Positions 26,210 to 34,566 are shown, counted from the first letter of the stretch. The stretch is DNA of 64,000 bases from Microbacterium psychrotolerans (GCF_031085295.1 NZ_JAVFWO010000001.1:582400-646399); one strand, 5' to 3'. Numbers and translations: made by a program. Notes: generated by a model from the letters alone, not told the origin.

Positions 26210-27291
26210 GGTTCCAGCTGCTCGACATCGTCCCGTACCGCGCCGACCCCATCACGCGTCGCCAGGTCTCGCCGTCCGAGCGGTTCGCCGAGACGCTGCA
26301 GCAGGCGATCCGCGCCGAGGAGCTCGGATTGGATGCCGTCGCCATCGGCGAACGCCACGCGGGGCAGTTCATCTCGTCGTCGCCGACGGTGCTGCTGGGT
26401 GCGATCGCGGCGCGGACCTCCCGCATCCGTCTCAATTCAGGCGTCACGGTGCTGTCGGTGCTGGATCCGGTGCGCGTCGCCGAGGACTACGCGACGATCG
26501 ATCAGCTCTCCGGCGGCCGGCTCGACATCACGATCGGCAAGGGCAACGAGGTCGCCCAGTTCCCGCTCTTCGGCCTCGACATCGACGACCAGTGGGAGCT
26601 GCTCGCCGAGAAGTACGAGCTGCTGCGGAGCCTCTGGCGCGAGGAGGATGTCACGTGGGCGGGCAGCGAGTTCACGCGCCCACTGACCGGCGTGACGACC
26701 CTGCCGCGCCCCTTCGCCGGAGCGCCGCGGGTGTGGCACGGGTCGGCCACGACGCTCTTCTCGGCCGGACTCGCCGCCCGCTTCGGCGACCCGCTGTTCA
26801 GCGCGAACGCCATCCAGCCGCTCGAGAACTACGGCGTGCTCGTCGACCACTACCGCTCCGAATACTCGCGGCACGGCCATGACCCCGCGAGCGCATTCGT
26901 CGCCGCCGGTTCGGGCGCGCTCTTCATCGCCGACACCACCCAGGACGCGATCCGCGAGTACGGTCCGGTCTACAACGCGATCGTGGCCGCCACCAACGTG
27001 CCCGGGAACAACACCCCCTTCCGCGACATCGAGCACGCCGTCGCCGAGGGTCCCGCCCTCGTCGGCACGCCGCAGCAGGTGATCGACAAGATCGCCCGGT
27101 TCCGCGGCCGGCTGGGGCACGACCTGCAGTCGATCAGCCTGCCGACCACTGTGCCCTTCGGGCGGCAGCTCGAGATCCTCGAGCGCTTCGCCGACGAGGT
27201 GGCGCCGGTGCTGCGGCGCGAGTTCCCGACGGCGCTGTGGACGGATGCCGACCCCCACGGGCAGCGGACCCGCGAGCTCGCCGCCGCCTGA
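26206..27291 (+). CDS. LLM-class flavin-dependent oxidoreductase (island 1, third)
   Basis: A 361-residue luciferase-like monooxygenase. Segments such as A-I-R-A-E-E-L-G-L-D-A-V-A-I-G-E-R-H, L-G-A-I-A-A-R-T-S-R-I-R-L, D-P-V-R-V-A-E-D-Y-A-T-I-D-Q-L-S-G-G-R-L-D and V-G-T-P-Q-Q-V-I-D-K-I identify it. It is a different subgroup from the two monooxygenases at the start of the island, closer to the classic bacterial-luciferase alpha fold. The ATG overlaps the DUF1684 stop. It probably uses FMNH2 or F420H2; the sequence does not settle which. Confidence 0.9.
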   Translation: MRFQLLDIVPYRADPITRRQVSPSERFAETLQQAIRAEELGLDAVAIGERHAGQFISSSPTVLLGAIAARTSRIRLNSGVTVLSVLDPVRVAEDYATIDQLSGGRLDITIGKGNEVAQFPLFGLDIDDQWELLAEKYELLRSLWREEDVTWAGSEFTRPLTGVTTLPRPFAGAPRVWHGSATTLFSAGLAARFGDPLFSANAIQPLENYGVLVDHYRSEYSRHGHDPASAFVAAGSGALFIADTTQDAIREYGPVYNAIVAATNVPGNNTPFRDIEHAVAEGPALVGTPQQVIDKIARFRGRLGHDLQSISLPTTVPFGRQLEILERFADEVAPVLRREFPTALWTDADPHGQRTRELAAA

Positions 27292-27318
27292 CGCCGGAGA
27301 GGCGCGGCGCGACCTCGG

Positions 27319-27705
27319 CTAGCGTTCCGCCCTGCCGAGCTGGGCGCGCAGCTCGAGGTCGTTCTCGGAACCGGTGAACTCGGTGATACGCCCGTTGGTC
27401 ACGCGGTACATCGCGAACTCGGCGACGTTGACGTGGCGCCGGGTCGGGCCGATCCCGCGGAACGGACCCAGGTGGGTTCCGCTGCCCCGCAGATGGGCGG
27501 CGACGCGGTCGTCCTCGACGACCAGCTGGATACGGCGCCACCGCCAGTCGGGGAAGCCCTGGAAGAGGTCGGCCATGTCGGTGACCCACGCCGCGGCGCC
27601 ACCGGGCAGATGCGCACGCCGGACCGACGGATCGACGAATGAGCGGATGGCGTCGAGGTCGTGCCGGTTGCAGGCGTCGAGATACTCCGCGTACCACTCG
27701 CGCAT
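27319..27705 (-). CDS. SnoaL-like / ester cyclase family protein
   Basis: A 128-residue cone-fold (NTF2-like) protein: Y-A-E-Y-L-D-A-C-N-R-H-D-L-D-A-I-R-S-F-V, then F-P-D-W-R-W-R, G-T-H-L-G-P-F-R-G-I-G-P-T and a final F-A-M-Y-R-V-T-N-G-R-I-T-E-F. These match the SnoaL-like polyketide cyclase / ester cyclase group. The ATG is preferred because the earlier GTG at 27720 has its GAGGGA site directly abutting. It converges with the LLM gene. No catalytic role can be claimed. Confidence 0.8.
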   Translation of the reverse strand: MREWYAEYLDACNRHDLDAIRSFVDPSVRRAHLPGGAAAWVTDMADLFQGFPDWRWRRIQLVVEDDRVAAHLRGSGTHLGPFRGIGPTRRHVNVAEFAMYRVTNGRITEFTGSENDLELRAQLGRAER

Positions 27706-27747
27706 CTCCCACGGCTCCACTCCCTCATTATCCGGGGAGCCGCGAAC

Positions 27748-27879
27748 TCATCGGTTCGCGTCGCGGCCTGAGGGAACCGCCTGGCGCCATGTCTTGCGGA
27801 ACCAGTCGAAGATCGGCGCGATCGATCGCCATCGTCGCCCGAACAGCGCCTTGCCGAATGAGTGGTCCTGCTCCGTCAT
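27748..27879 (-). CDS. Possible 43-residue basic small protein
   Basis: An ATG with an AGGGA site 6 nt upstream opens a 43-codon frame encoding an aromatic and basic peptide with a central amphipathic stretch (R-R-W-R-S-I-A-P-I-F-D-W-F-R-K-T-W-R). There is no homology that I recognise. It lies alone in a 412-bp gap; the rest of the gap (27880-28087) shows only AT-richer sequence before the TetR operator. It may be a small membrane-associated peptide or a chance frame. Confidence 0.35.
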   Translation of the reverse strand: MTEQDHSFGKALFGRRWRSIAPIFDWFRKTWRQAVPSGRDANR

Positions 27880-28089
27880 GTGTGATCCCTGCCGATGGCC
27901 GCGTGTGGGCACCGCAGGATCGGAACGTCGACGAGCCGAGAGGAGCGGGCTCACGCAGAGGCCTGTGTGCCAGGTGGACGCCGGGAGTCTGGGGCGCCAG
28001 GCCAAGGCTAGGCGAAATATGGCCGGTTGTCGCCATATTTTTCCGGGTGGACGACTTCGTTCGTCAGTGCGGTTCCGCATCTACGACGT

Positions 28090-28132
28090 GAGTGATTGAC
28101 GAGTCACTCGCGGTGAGTGTAGAGTCACTCAC
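28090..28132 (+). promoter_or_regulatory. TetR promoter with two overlapping operators
   Basis: A -35 box TTGACG (28096-28101) and a -10 box TAGAGT (28120-28125) are separated by 18 bp, and the ATG follows 7 nt after the -10, so the mRNA is probably leaderless. Inverted repeat 1 is GAGTGA-N8-TCACTC (28090-28109) and covers the -35. Inverted repeat 2 is GTGAGTG-N6-CACTCAC (28113-28132) and covers the -10. A repressor bound here would block its own gene. Confidence 0.75.
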
Positions 28133-28696
28133 ATGCCTGCTCGCAGCTCGATCCTCTCCACCGCCGACGTCCGGCGCCCCATGGTGGCGGCCGCCGCGCT
28201 CACCCAGTTCGCGCGCGGCGGCTATCACGGCACCACCGTCGCCGACGTCGCCAGAGAGGCGAAGATCTCGTCCGCCTACGTCTTCAAGCTCTACGCGCGC
28301 AAGGAGGCCTTGTTCGTCGCCGCCCTGGAGGCCTGCTTCGACCACATCGTCGACGCCATCACCTCCGGCGCCGACGCGGCCGCCGACACTTCTCCGACTG
28401 CGGTGCTCGACTCCATGGGCGACGCGTATGCGGATCTGATCCGCGACCGCACTCTCCTCATGCTCCAAGTGCACGCCCAGTCCGTCGCCGACATCGAGGA
28501 GATCGGCGCCGCTCTCCGCGCCGGCATCGCGCGCGTGACGGACTTCGCCAAGCGGCGCTCCGGTGGCACCGACGAGGAGGTGCAGCAGTTCATGGCCTAT
28601 GGACAGCTCTGCCATCTCCTGGTCACCGCCCGGATCGACGAGATCCCGGCGGACTGGGCACGCATCCTCTCGCGGGGAATCCGCCACCCCGAGTGA
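28133..28696 (+). CDS. TetR/AcrR family transcriptional regulator
   Basis: A 187-residue TetR-type repressor. The N-terminal helix-turn-helix reads A-A-L-T-Q-F-A-R-G-G-Y-H-G-T-T-V-A-D-V-A-R-E-A-K-I with recognition helix S-S-A-Y-V-F-K-L-Y-A (residues about 16-60). The C-terminal ligand domain is short and ends near I-P-A-D-W-A-R. Operators in its own promoter and an identical-spacing copy at 28733-28752 suggest it controls itself and the downstream microprotein/exporter operon. The ligand is probably a compound expelled by the MFS exporter; this is inferred. Confidence 0.92.
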   Translation: MPARSSILSTADVRRPMVAAAALTQFARGGYHGTTVADVAREAKISSAYVFKLYARKEALFVAALEACFDHIVDAITSGADAAADTSPTAVLDSMGDAYADLIRDRTLLMLQVHAQSVADIEEIGAALRAGIARVTDFAKRRSGGTDEEVQQFMAYGQLCHLLVTARIDEIPADWARILSRGIRHPE

Positions 28697-28732
28697 AGCC
28701 CAGCGCAGGCCTCGAGTTCTGCACGTCCCTAC

Positions 28733-28752
28733 GAGTGAGTGATGGCTCACTC
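28733..28752 (+). promoter_or_regulatory. Operator for the TetR regulator, upstream of the microprotein/MFS operon
   Basis: GAGTGA-N8-TCACTC at 28733-28752 has the same half-sites and spacing as the operator over the tetR -35 box; the arms extend to a perfect 7-bp pair (GAGTGAG/CTCACTC). It lies 20 bp before the first microprotein start codon. Confidence 0.7.
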
Positions 28753-28772
28753 TCTAGTCGAAAGGAGGACAG

Positions 28773-28856
28773 ATGAGGAACGAGATCACCATGCGATGGG
28801 CGGCGCTAGCGCCGCTCGCTCTCATCGCTGTCGCGATGTTCACCCAATGGAACTGA
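28773..28856 (+). CDS. 27-residue single-span membrane microprotein
   Basis: ATG follows AAAGGAGGACAG, an almost perfect ribosome site. The product has a short charged N-terminus (M-R-N-E), then a hydrophobic stretch of about 16 residues rich in Ala/Leu, and ends A-M-F-T-Q-W-N. Its C-terminus matches that of the next microprotein (A-M-L-S-L-W-N). It lies directly behind a TetR operator and ahead of an exporter gene, so it may be a small partner of the exporter. It is too short for standard gene calling. Confidence 0.65.
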   Translation: MRNEITMRWAALAPLALIAVAMFTQWN

Positions 28857-28911
28857 GGCAGCGGCATCCCGCTGCCCTCCCATCGCTCACCCGCACGAGA
28901 ACGGAAGAACA

Positions 28912-29058
28912 ATGACCGGCACCACCCAGGACCCCACCGCCGTCCCAGCGCCGCCGCCCTCGGGACGCGCTCCGCGAACCGTCGAGAAGACCGTCTGGTG
29001 GATCACCTTCGGCGTCATCGTATTCGCCATCATCGCGATGCTCTCTCTCTGGAACTGA
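28912..29058 (+). CDS. 48-residue single-span membrane microprotein
   Basis: ATG follows ACGGAAGAAC. Residues 1-22 are Pro/Thr/Ala-rich, then a basic patch (R-A-P-R-T-V-E-K), then one hydrophobic segment of about 18 residues ending A-M-L-S-L-W-N. The end pattern A-M-x-x-x-W-N is shared with the preceding 27-residue protein. It is transcribed in the same direction as the exporter gene 125 bp downstream. No family was recognised; a regulatory or stabilising subunit of the exporter is a hypothesis. Confidence 0.65.
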   Translation: MTGTTQDPTAVPAPPPSGRAPRTVEKTVWWITFGVIVFAIIAMLSLWN

Positions 29059-29183
29059 CCCACGGGCGGGGAGCGTGCGGCTCGCCGACCGCTCCCCGCC
29101 CCCCGCGCCCCGCATGCGCCGCACGCTCCCCCATCCGCCGCTCTCGCAACCGCCCGCATTCCCCTAGAGAAGGAACACCCTCC

Positions 29184-30608
29184 ATGACCACATTCGCCGC
29201 GCCGCGCATCGCGCCTGCGCCGACACCTCGCAGCTCACGGCGGTGGCTCGCCCTGAGCATCCTCGCCCTCGCCCAGTTCCTCGTCGTCCTCGACGCCTCG
29301 ATCGTGAACATCGCGCTACCGGTGATCGGCCGGCAGCTCTCGATGGACACGACCGCGCTCGCCTGGGTGATCACCGCGTACGTCCTCGCGTTCGGCGGTC
29401 TGCTTCTGCTCGGCGGACGCCTCGCCGACCGCTACGGCCACCGCCGGGTGTTCCTCATCGGCGCGGCCGGTTTCGTCGCCGCGTCCGCGCTCGCGGGCCT
29501 GTCGGCATCGAGCGAGATGCTGCTCGCCGCCCGCGCGCTGCAGGGGGCATTCGCTGCCCTTCTCGCGCCGGCCGCCCTGGCCTTGCTCACCCAGTTATTC
29601 CCCGCTCCCGCGGACCGGACCAAGGCGCTGGGCGTGTGGGGCGGCGTCGCCGGCATCGGCTCCGCGGCGGGCGTCCTGCTGGGAGGCGTGCTGACCGCCG
29701 CGCTCGGGTGGCAGGCAGTGTTCTTCGTCAACGTGCCCATCGGAGCGATCGTCCTCATCGCGATCCCGCTCCTGATCACCCGCGACGTGCCGGCGGCGCG
29801 AGGCAGGCTCGACGCGCCGGGAGCAGTGACCATCACCGGCGCGCTCGTCGCCGCCGTCGGCGCTTTCAGCGCGATCGAGCAGGTCGGCTTCGTCCACCCG
29901 CTCACGCTCGGCCTCGCGGGACTCGCAATCGCACTGGGGATCGCGTTCGTGATCATCGAACGTCGCACCGCGGAGCCTCTCGTTCCGCTCGAGGTCTTCC
30001 GCAACCGCAACCTCACCGTCGGCAACATCGCCATGCTCCTCGTCGGCGCCGTGATGGTCGCGCTCTTCTTCGCACTGTCCGTGTTCATGCAGTCCGTGCT
30101 CGGCTACGACGCACTGACCACCGGCCTCACGCAGCTTCCGCTGGCCGGCGCACTCGTGATCGTCGCGGGCATCGCGCCCCAGGTGATCGGCCGCATCGGC
30201 GCGAAGCGCACCTTGATCGCATCGCTGGTGGTCCTCGCCGCCGGTCTTGCCTGGCTGTCGCTCGCGCCCGCCGACGCCGTCTTCGTCACCCAGCTCCTCG
30301 GCCCGACCGTACTCATCGGGATCGGCATGGGTGCTGCCTTCGTCACCACGACCCAGCTCGCCGTGGACCACGTCGACGGAGGCGAGGCAGGACTGGCCGG
30401 CGGGCTGGTGAACACGAGCCAGCAGATCGGCGGTGCGCTCGGACTCGCCGTGCTGGCCACGGTCGCTACGCTCCGCACCGACACGCTCCTGGAGGCGGGT
30501 GCCGCCGTTCCCGATGCGGTCACGGGCGGATTGTCGTGGCTGTTCGTCGGCACGGCGGTCGTCGCGCTGGCTGCCGCCGGCGTCGCCGGGCTCGTGCGCA
30601 GGCCCTAG
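29184..30608 (+). CDS. MFS drug exporter, DHA2 (14-TM) family
   Basis: A 474-residue transporter. The first helix carries the DHA2 signature V-L-D-A-S-I-V-N-I-A-L-P (35-46), and motif A (G-G-R-L-A-D-R-Y-G-H-R-R) is at 77-88. Fourteen hydrophobic segments can be counted, as in EmrB/QacA-type proton-coupled multidrug exporters. The ATG follows AGAGAAGGA. It is the main gene of an operon controlled by the TetR protein upstream. The expelled compound is unknown. Confidence 0.93.
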   Translation: MTTFAAPRIAPAPTPRSSRRWLALSILALAQFLVVLDASIVNIALPVIGRQLSMDTTALAWVITAYVLAFGGLLLLGGRLADRYGHRRVFLIGAAGFVAASALAGLSASSEMLLAARALQGAFAALLAPAALALLTQLFPAPADRTKALGVWGGVAGIGSAAGVLLGGVLTAALGWQAVFFVNVPIGAIVLIAIPLLITRDVPAARGRLDAPGAVTITGALVAAVGAFSAIEQVGFVHPLTLGLAGLAIALGIAFVIIERRTAEPLVPLEVFRNRNLTVGNIAMLLVGAVMVALFFALSVFMQSVLGYDALTTGLTQLPLAGALVIVAGIAPQVIGRIGAKRTLIASLVVLAAGLAWLSLAPADAVFVTQLLGPTVLIGIGMGAAFVTTTQLAVDHVDGGEAGLAGGLVNTSQQIGGALGLAVLATVATLRTDTLLEAGAAVPDAVTGGLSWLFVGTAVVALAAAGVAGLVRRP

Positions 30609-30679
30609 CGCCGACCGCCGTCGCTTCACCTCAGTGTCGCGGCAGGACTTCGAGCGGGCGTTCACGGCCCCGCGGGATG

Positions 30680-31369
30680 TCAGCGGAGTGCGGGAGCCAG
30701 GTCGTAGCCGAACGCGTACAGCTCGATCCACCGGCCGGGCTGCACCTCCCACAGCCCCTCGCGCTCCGACCGCCGCTGGAAGCCGAGCTTCGCGTAGAGC
30801 GCATGCGCTCCGGTCATCTCGGGCCCGCTGTTCATCACGACGCGGTGCGAGCCGCGCTCGCGCGCGAGTTCGATGACGTGCCGGGTGAGCGCCTCGCCGA
30901 TGCCTCGTCCGCGCGCGGTCGGTGCGACGGCCAGCTGGCGGAAGTCGGTCTCGCCGGGCTGCGCCATGTCCGCGAGCGGCTTGCCCTCTCGCGCCACCCA
31001 TACGGTGCCGAGGATGTCGCCGTCCGCGTCGACCGCCACCCAGACGTCACCCTCCTGCACCCGGCCGGCGACGTCGCGCAGTGACGCCAGGTACTCGTCC
31101 GACAGCTGGCCGTAGCTGGTCAGGTAGGCATCCGCGGTGACATCGCCGGCGCGCTCGTACTCGTCGGTGCGGACGAGCCGGATGGTCCAGTCGGCGGAGC
31201 GGGATGCCGCCTCGGCGGTCTCGTCGGGCGCAGGCGAGGGGACGGTGTCCTGGTCGGGGGAGGAAGAACGGTGCACCCATCGACCGTAACCCGGCGCGAG
31301 ACGGCCGGCTCCGGCATCCGTCTCCGCATCCAGAGACGACGGCGGGTCGGTGACCGGAATGCGAGCCAT
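30680..31369 (-). CDS. GNAT-family N-acetyltransferase
   Basis: A 229-residue protein whose residues about 60-229 form a GNAT fold. The acetyl-CoA motif reads F-R-Q-L-A-V-A-P-T-A-R-G-R-G-I-G-E-A-L (R/Q-x-x-G-R-G-x-G type), followed by H-A-L-Y-A-K-L-G-F. The N-terminal 55 residues are low-complexity and Asp/Pro-rich. The ATG follows GAGGGAG. It lies downstream of the amino-acid ABC importer genes on the same strand. Substrate not predictable. Confidence 0.88.
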   Translation of the reverse strand: MARIPVTDPPSSLDAETDAGAGRLAPGYGRWVHRSSSPDQDTVPSPAPDETAEAASRSADWTIRLVRTDEYERAGDVTADAYLTSYGQLSDEYLASLRDVAGRVQEGDVWVAVDADGDILGTVWVAREGKPLADMAQPGETDFRQLAVAPTARGRGIGEALTRHVIELARERGSHRVVMNSGPEMTGAHALYAKLGFQRRSEREGLWEVQPGRWIELYAFGYDLAPALR

Positions 31370-31462
31370 CGGTGCTCCCTCGAGTGGACGCTGTGCGGAC
31401 GGTGACGGGTGACATGGGAGGCCGGCCGGACCCGCGAACGGGCCCGGCCGGCGTGAGGCTCG

Positions 31463-32455
31463 TCAGGACTTGGGGAGTCCGGGCGGGTTGATCAGGCTCT
31501 CCTCTACGCGCTCCGACTCGAGGTCCCAGATCTCGAGCACCTCGTCGTACTGGCCGTTCTCGATGAGGTAGTCGAGCGCGATGCCCACCGGCTCGATGAG
31601 CCCGTTGCCCTTGGCAGTGGCGGCGGCGATGTTCGCCGTCAGCGGCCAGCCGCCGGGCACGAGGCCGACGAGCTTGGTGTCTCCGGTCTCGCGAGCGGAC
31701 CACGCCGATGTCGCGTTCGGACCGAATGTCGCGTCGATGCGGCCCGACTGCAGCGCCAGCACGGTCGCGGCGTTGTCGTCGAAGTACTGCAGCTCGGCCG
31801 GCTCCTCACCCGCGGTCTCGAGCTCCTCGTTCCACGCGAGCAGCACCTGCTCCTGGTTCGTGCCCGAGCCGACCGCGATCGTGAGACCGGAGATGTCGGC
31901 GGCCCCCTCGATCTTCTCTATGTCGCTGTCGCTCTTCACGTAGAAGCCCAGCAGGTCCTCGCGGTAGCTGGCGAAGTCGTAGAGCTCCTTGCGCTCCTCG
32001 GTCACGGTGACGTTCGACGTGATGAGGTCGTACTTGCCCGACTGGATGCCGAGGGGCCAGTCCGCCCACGCGACGACGACCGGGTTGTACTCGAGGCCGA
32101 GGGCGTCGGCGATGAGTGCGCCGATGTTCGGCTCGGTGCCGGCGGCCTCGGTCTCGCCCTCGGGGATGTAGCCCAGCGGCGGGACGTAGGCGGAGTGCGC
32201 GACGGTGAGCTTGCCCGGCTCGACCGGCTCGAAGCCGCTCGCCTCGAGGGCCTCGACGGCCTCGGCCACGGGCTCGTCGAGGCGGACCCACTGGATGTCG
32301 TCCGTCGCCACGTTCGCCGACTCCTCGGTCGCCTCCGGTGCCGCCGCCTCGGCCGGCGCGTTCTGGTTGACGCCCCAGAGGACGCCGCCGACGATCACGG
32401 CCACCGCGACGACGCCGACGCCGATCGCGATGCCCTGCTTCTTGCTCAGTGCCAT
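31463..32455 (-). CDS. ABC transporter substrate-binding protein, family 3 (polar amino acid type)
   Basis: A 330-residue binding protein. Family 3 features include P-P-L-G-Y-I-P-E-G, W-P-L-G-I-Q-S-G-K-Y-D-L-I-T-S-N-V-T-V-T-E-E-R and V-G-S-G-T-N-Q-E. The N-terminus (residues 6-28) is a hydrophobic segment without a lipobox Cys, so it looks membrane-anchored or cleaved by signal peptidase I rather than a lipoprotein. It lies 50 bp downstream of the ATPase gene. It may deliver a polar amino acid or a sulfur- or nitrogen-containing analogue to the transporter. Confidence 0.9.
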   Translation of the reverse strand: MALSKKQGIAIGVGVVAVAVIVGGVLWGVNQNAPAEAAAPEATEESANVATDDIQWVRLDEPVAEAVEALEASGFEPVEPGKLTVAHSAYVPPLGYIPEGETEAAGTEPNIGALIADALGLEYNPVVVAWADWPLGIQSGKYDLITSNVTVTEERKELYDFASYREDLLGFYVKSDSDIEKIEGAADISGLTIAVGSGTNQEQVLLAWNEELETAGEEPAELQYFDDNAATVLALQSGRIDATFGPNATSAWSARETGDTKLVGLVPGGWPLTANIAAATAKGNGLIEPVGIALDYLIENGQYDEVLEIWDLESERVEESLINPPGLPKS

Positions 32456-32505
32456 TGCTGTGTTTCCTTTTCTCGGGTGAAGACTCGGTCTCGAGTTCTC
32501 TCGGG

Positions 32506-33297
32506 TCAGGCCAGGACCTTCGCGAGGAAGTCCTGGACGCGGGGATGCTTCGGTGTCACGAGGACCTCGGCGGGAGGGCCCTGCTCGACGACCTGGCCGC
32601 CGTCGAGGAACACGACACGGTCGGCGACCTCGCGGGCGAAGCCGACCTCGTGCGTGACGATGATGAGGGTCGTGCCGAGCTGCGCGAGGTCGCGGATGAC
32701 GTCGAGCACCTCGCCGACCAGCTCGGGGTCGAGCGCGCTCGTCGGTTCGTCGAACAGGATCACCTTGGGCTTGAGCGCCAGGGCGCGGGCGATCGCGACG
32801 CGCTGCTGCTGTCCGCCCGACAGCTGGCGCGGGTAGTGGTCGGCTTTGTCGGCGAGCCCGACGCGGTCGAGCAGACCCAGCGCGAGCTCGCGGGCATCGT
32901 CCTTCGAGAGCCGGCCGAGCGCGATCGGCGCCTCGGTGACGTTCTCGAGCGCGGTGAGGTGCGGGAAGAGGTTGAAGTTCTGGAAGACGATGCCGATCTG
33001 CGTGCGCCGCTCCAGCACCTCCCGCTCGCGCAGCTCGTAGAGCTTTCCGCCGCGCAGCTCGTAGCCGATCAGCTGGCCGTCGACGGTGACGGAGCCCCGG
33101 TCGACGCTCTCGAGGTGATTGATGGTGCGCAGCAGCGTCGACTTGCCCGAGCCGCTCGGCCCGAGGATCGCGACGACCTCGCCCGGCTCGACCGTCAGGT
33201 CGATGCCGCGCAGCACCTCGACGCCGCCGTAGCTCTTGTGGACGTTATGGATCTCGACGAGCCCGCGCGTGGCGGTCTCCGCGATGACGGTGCTCAT
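32506..33297 (-). CDS. ABC transporter ATP-binding protein, polar amino acid type (GlnQ-like)
   Basis: A 263-residue ATPase with Walker A G-P-S-G-S-G-K-S, the GlnQ-type F-Q-N-F-N-L-F-P-H-L Q-loop, signature L-S-G-G-Q-Q-Q-R-V-A-I-A-R-A-L, Walker B I-L-F-D-E-P-T-S-A-L-D and H-loop V-T-H-E-V-G-F-A. All are canonical. The ATG overlaps the permease stop by 4 bp. It energises the importer of the family 3 binding protein encoded next. Confidence 0.96.
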   Translation of the reverse strand: MSTVIAETATRGLVEIHNVHKSYGGVEVLRGIDLTVEPGEVVAILGPSGSGKSTLLRTINHLESVDRGSVTVDGQLIGYELRGGKLYELREREVLERRTQIGIVFQNFNLFPHLTALENVTEAPIALGRLSKDDARELALGLLDRVGLADKADHYPRQLSGGQQQRVAIARALALKPKVILFDEPTSALDPELVGEVLDVIRDLAQLGTTLIIVTHEVGFAREVADRVVFLDGGQVVEQGPPAEVLVTPKHPRVQDFLAKVLA

Positions 33298-34382
33298 GCG
33301 CCTGCTCCTCCGGAGTTCTTGATGTCGTTAGACGAGCCGCTGAACGTCGCCTTCGCGGCGATCGGGGCGTCGACGCCCACGAGCGGCGGCGGACCCGTGT
33401 CGGAGTCGCCCAGCCGCGCCCACTGCACGGCGACCCAGCGGCGGGCGCGCTGCACCGGCGTCGGCGGCAGCACCCGCACGGTGCCGCGGGCGTAGTGACG
33501 CTCGATGTAGTACTGCGCGATGCTCAGCACCGTGGTGATGATCGTGTACCAGACCACCGCGACGAGCAGCAGCGGGATCACGCGGCTGTTGCGGTTGTAG
33601 ATGACCTGCACGGCGTAGAAGACCTCGGGCAGGGCGATCACGAACACGACCGACGCGCCCTTGACCAGCCCGATCACCTCGTTGGTGGCGTTGGGCACGA
33701 TCGAGCGCATCGCCTGCGGCAGCACGATGCGCGTCAGCCGACGGCGGGGCGGGATGCCGAGTGCCGCGGCCGCCTCGAGCTGGCCCTGGTCGACCGACAG
33801 CAGACCGCCGCGGATGATCTCGGCCGAATACGCCGCCTGGTTGAGGCTGAGCCCGAGGATCGCGGCCGCGAAGGCGCTGATCAGCTGCACCGTGGGGAAC
33901 TCGACGAGCCAGAAGTCCGTCGTGAACGGGGTGCCGAGGCCGAGGGTCGGGTACAGGTAGCCGAGGTTGTACCAGACGATGATCTGCACGACGAGGGGCA
34001 CCGAGCGGAAGAACCAGATGAACAGCCACGCGGCCGAGTTCAGGAGCGGCGACTTGGCGAGGCGGGCGAGCGCGAGCAGCGTGCCCAGGAAGAACCCGAT
34101 GGATGCCGAGACCACGGTCAGCAGCAGGGTCAGACCCACGCCCTGGAGCACCGGCTCCGACAGGAAGTAGTGGGCGAAGACATCCCACTCGTAGTTCTCG
34201 TTCGTCACCAGCGACCACGCGAACTGAGCGACGACGAACAGCACGACGATGCCGATCGACCACCGGAACCAGTGCCGGGTGTGGACGACGGGGAGGTCGC
34301 CGAGGTCGACGCGCGACGACGCCGGCGGAGACGGCGGCGCGGCCTCGGCGGCGCCTGCCTGGCGCGGAAGTGTGTCGGTCAT
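33294..34382 (-). CDS. ABC transporter permease, polar amino acid type
   Basis: A 362-residue permease, longer than usual because of a Pro/Ala-rich N-terminus and a C-terminal tail of about 60 residues. Hydrophobic segments include an N-terminal one near residues 40-60, before the family domain. It carries the HEQRGAL-like region (L-F-I-W-F-F-R-S-V-P-L-V-V-Q) and an EAA loop (E-A-A-A-A-L-G-I-P-P-R-R-R). A single permease gene implies a homodimeric channel. It is divergent from the second monooxygenase pair, separated by 197 bp. Confidence 0.93.
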   Translation of the reverse strand: MTDTLPRQAGAAEAAPPSPPASSRVDLGDLPVVHTRHWFRWSIGIVVLFVVAQFAWSLVTNENYEWDVFAHYFLSEPVLQGVGLTLLLTVVSASIGFFLGTLLALARLAKSPLLNSAAWLFIWFFRSVPLVVQIIVWYNLGYLYPTLGLGTPFTTDFWLVEFPTVQLISAFAAAILGLSLNQAAYSAEIIRGGLLSVDQGQLEAAAALGIPPRRRLTRIVLPQAMRSIVPNATNEVIGLVKGASVVFVIALPEVFYAVQVIYNRNSRVIPLLLVAVVWYTIITTVLSIAQYYIERHYARGTVRVLPPTPVQRARRWVAVQWARLGDSDTGPPPLVGVDAPIAAKATFSGSSNDIKNSGGAGA

Positions 34383-34566
34383 GAGGGGCTCCTCGGTCGG
34401 TGGCGCGGTGTCTGCGGGGTGCGCCGGTAGGGCGAAGCTAGGGCCACACGCCGCCGGTGGCCGAGCCGCCGGGGGCCCGCGGCGACACGGATCGTGACGG
34501 TCCGCAACGCGGCGTCACACTCCGGAATGCACCGACGCACAGCGGCGCTGCCTGCGCCCAGCGACC

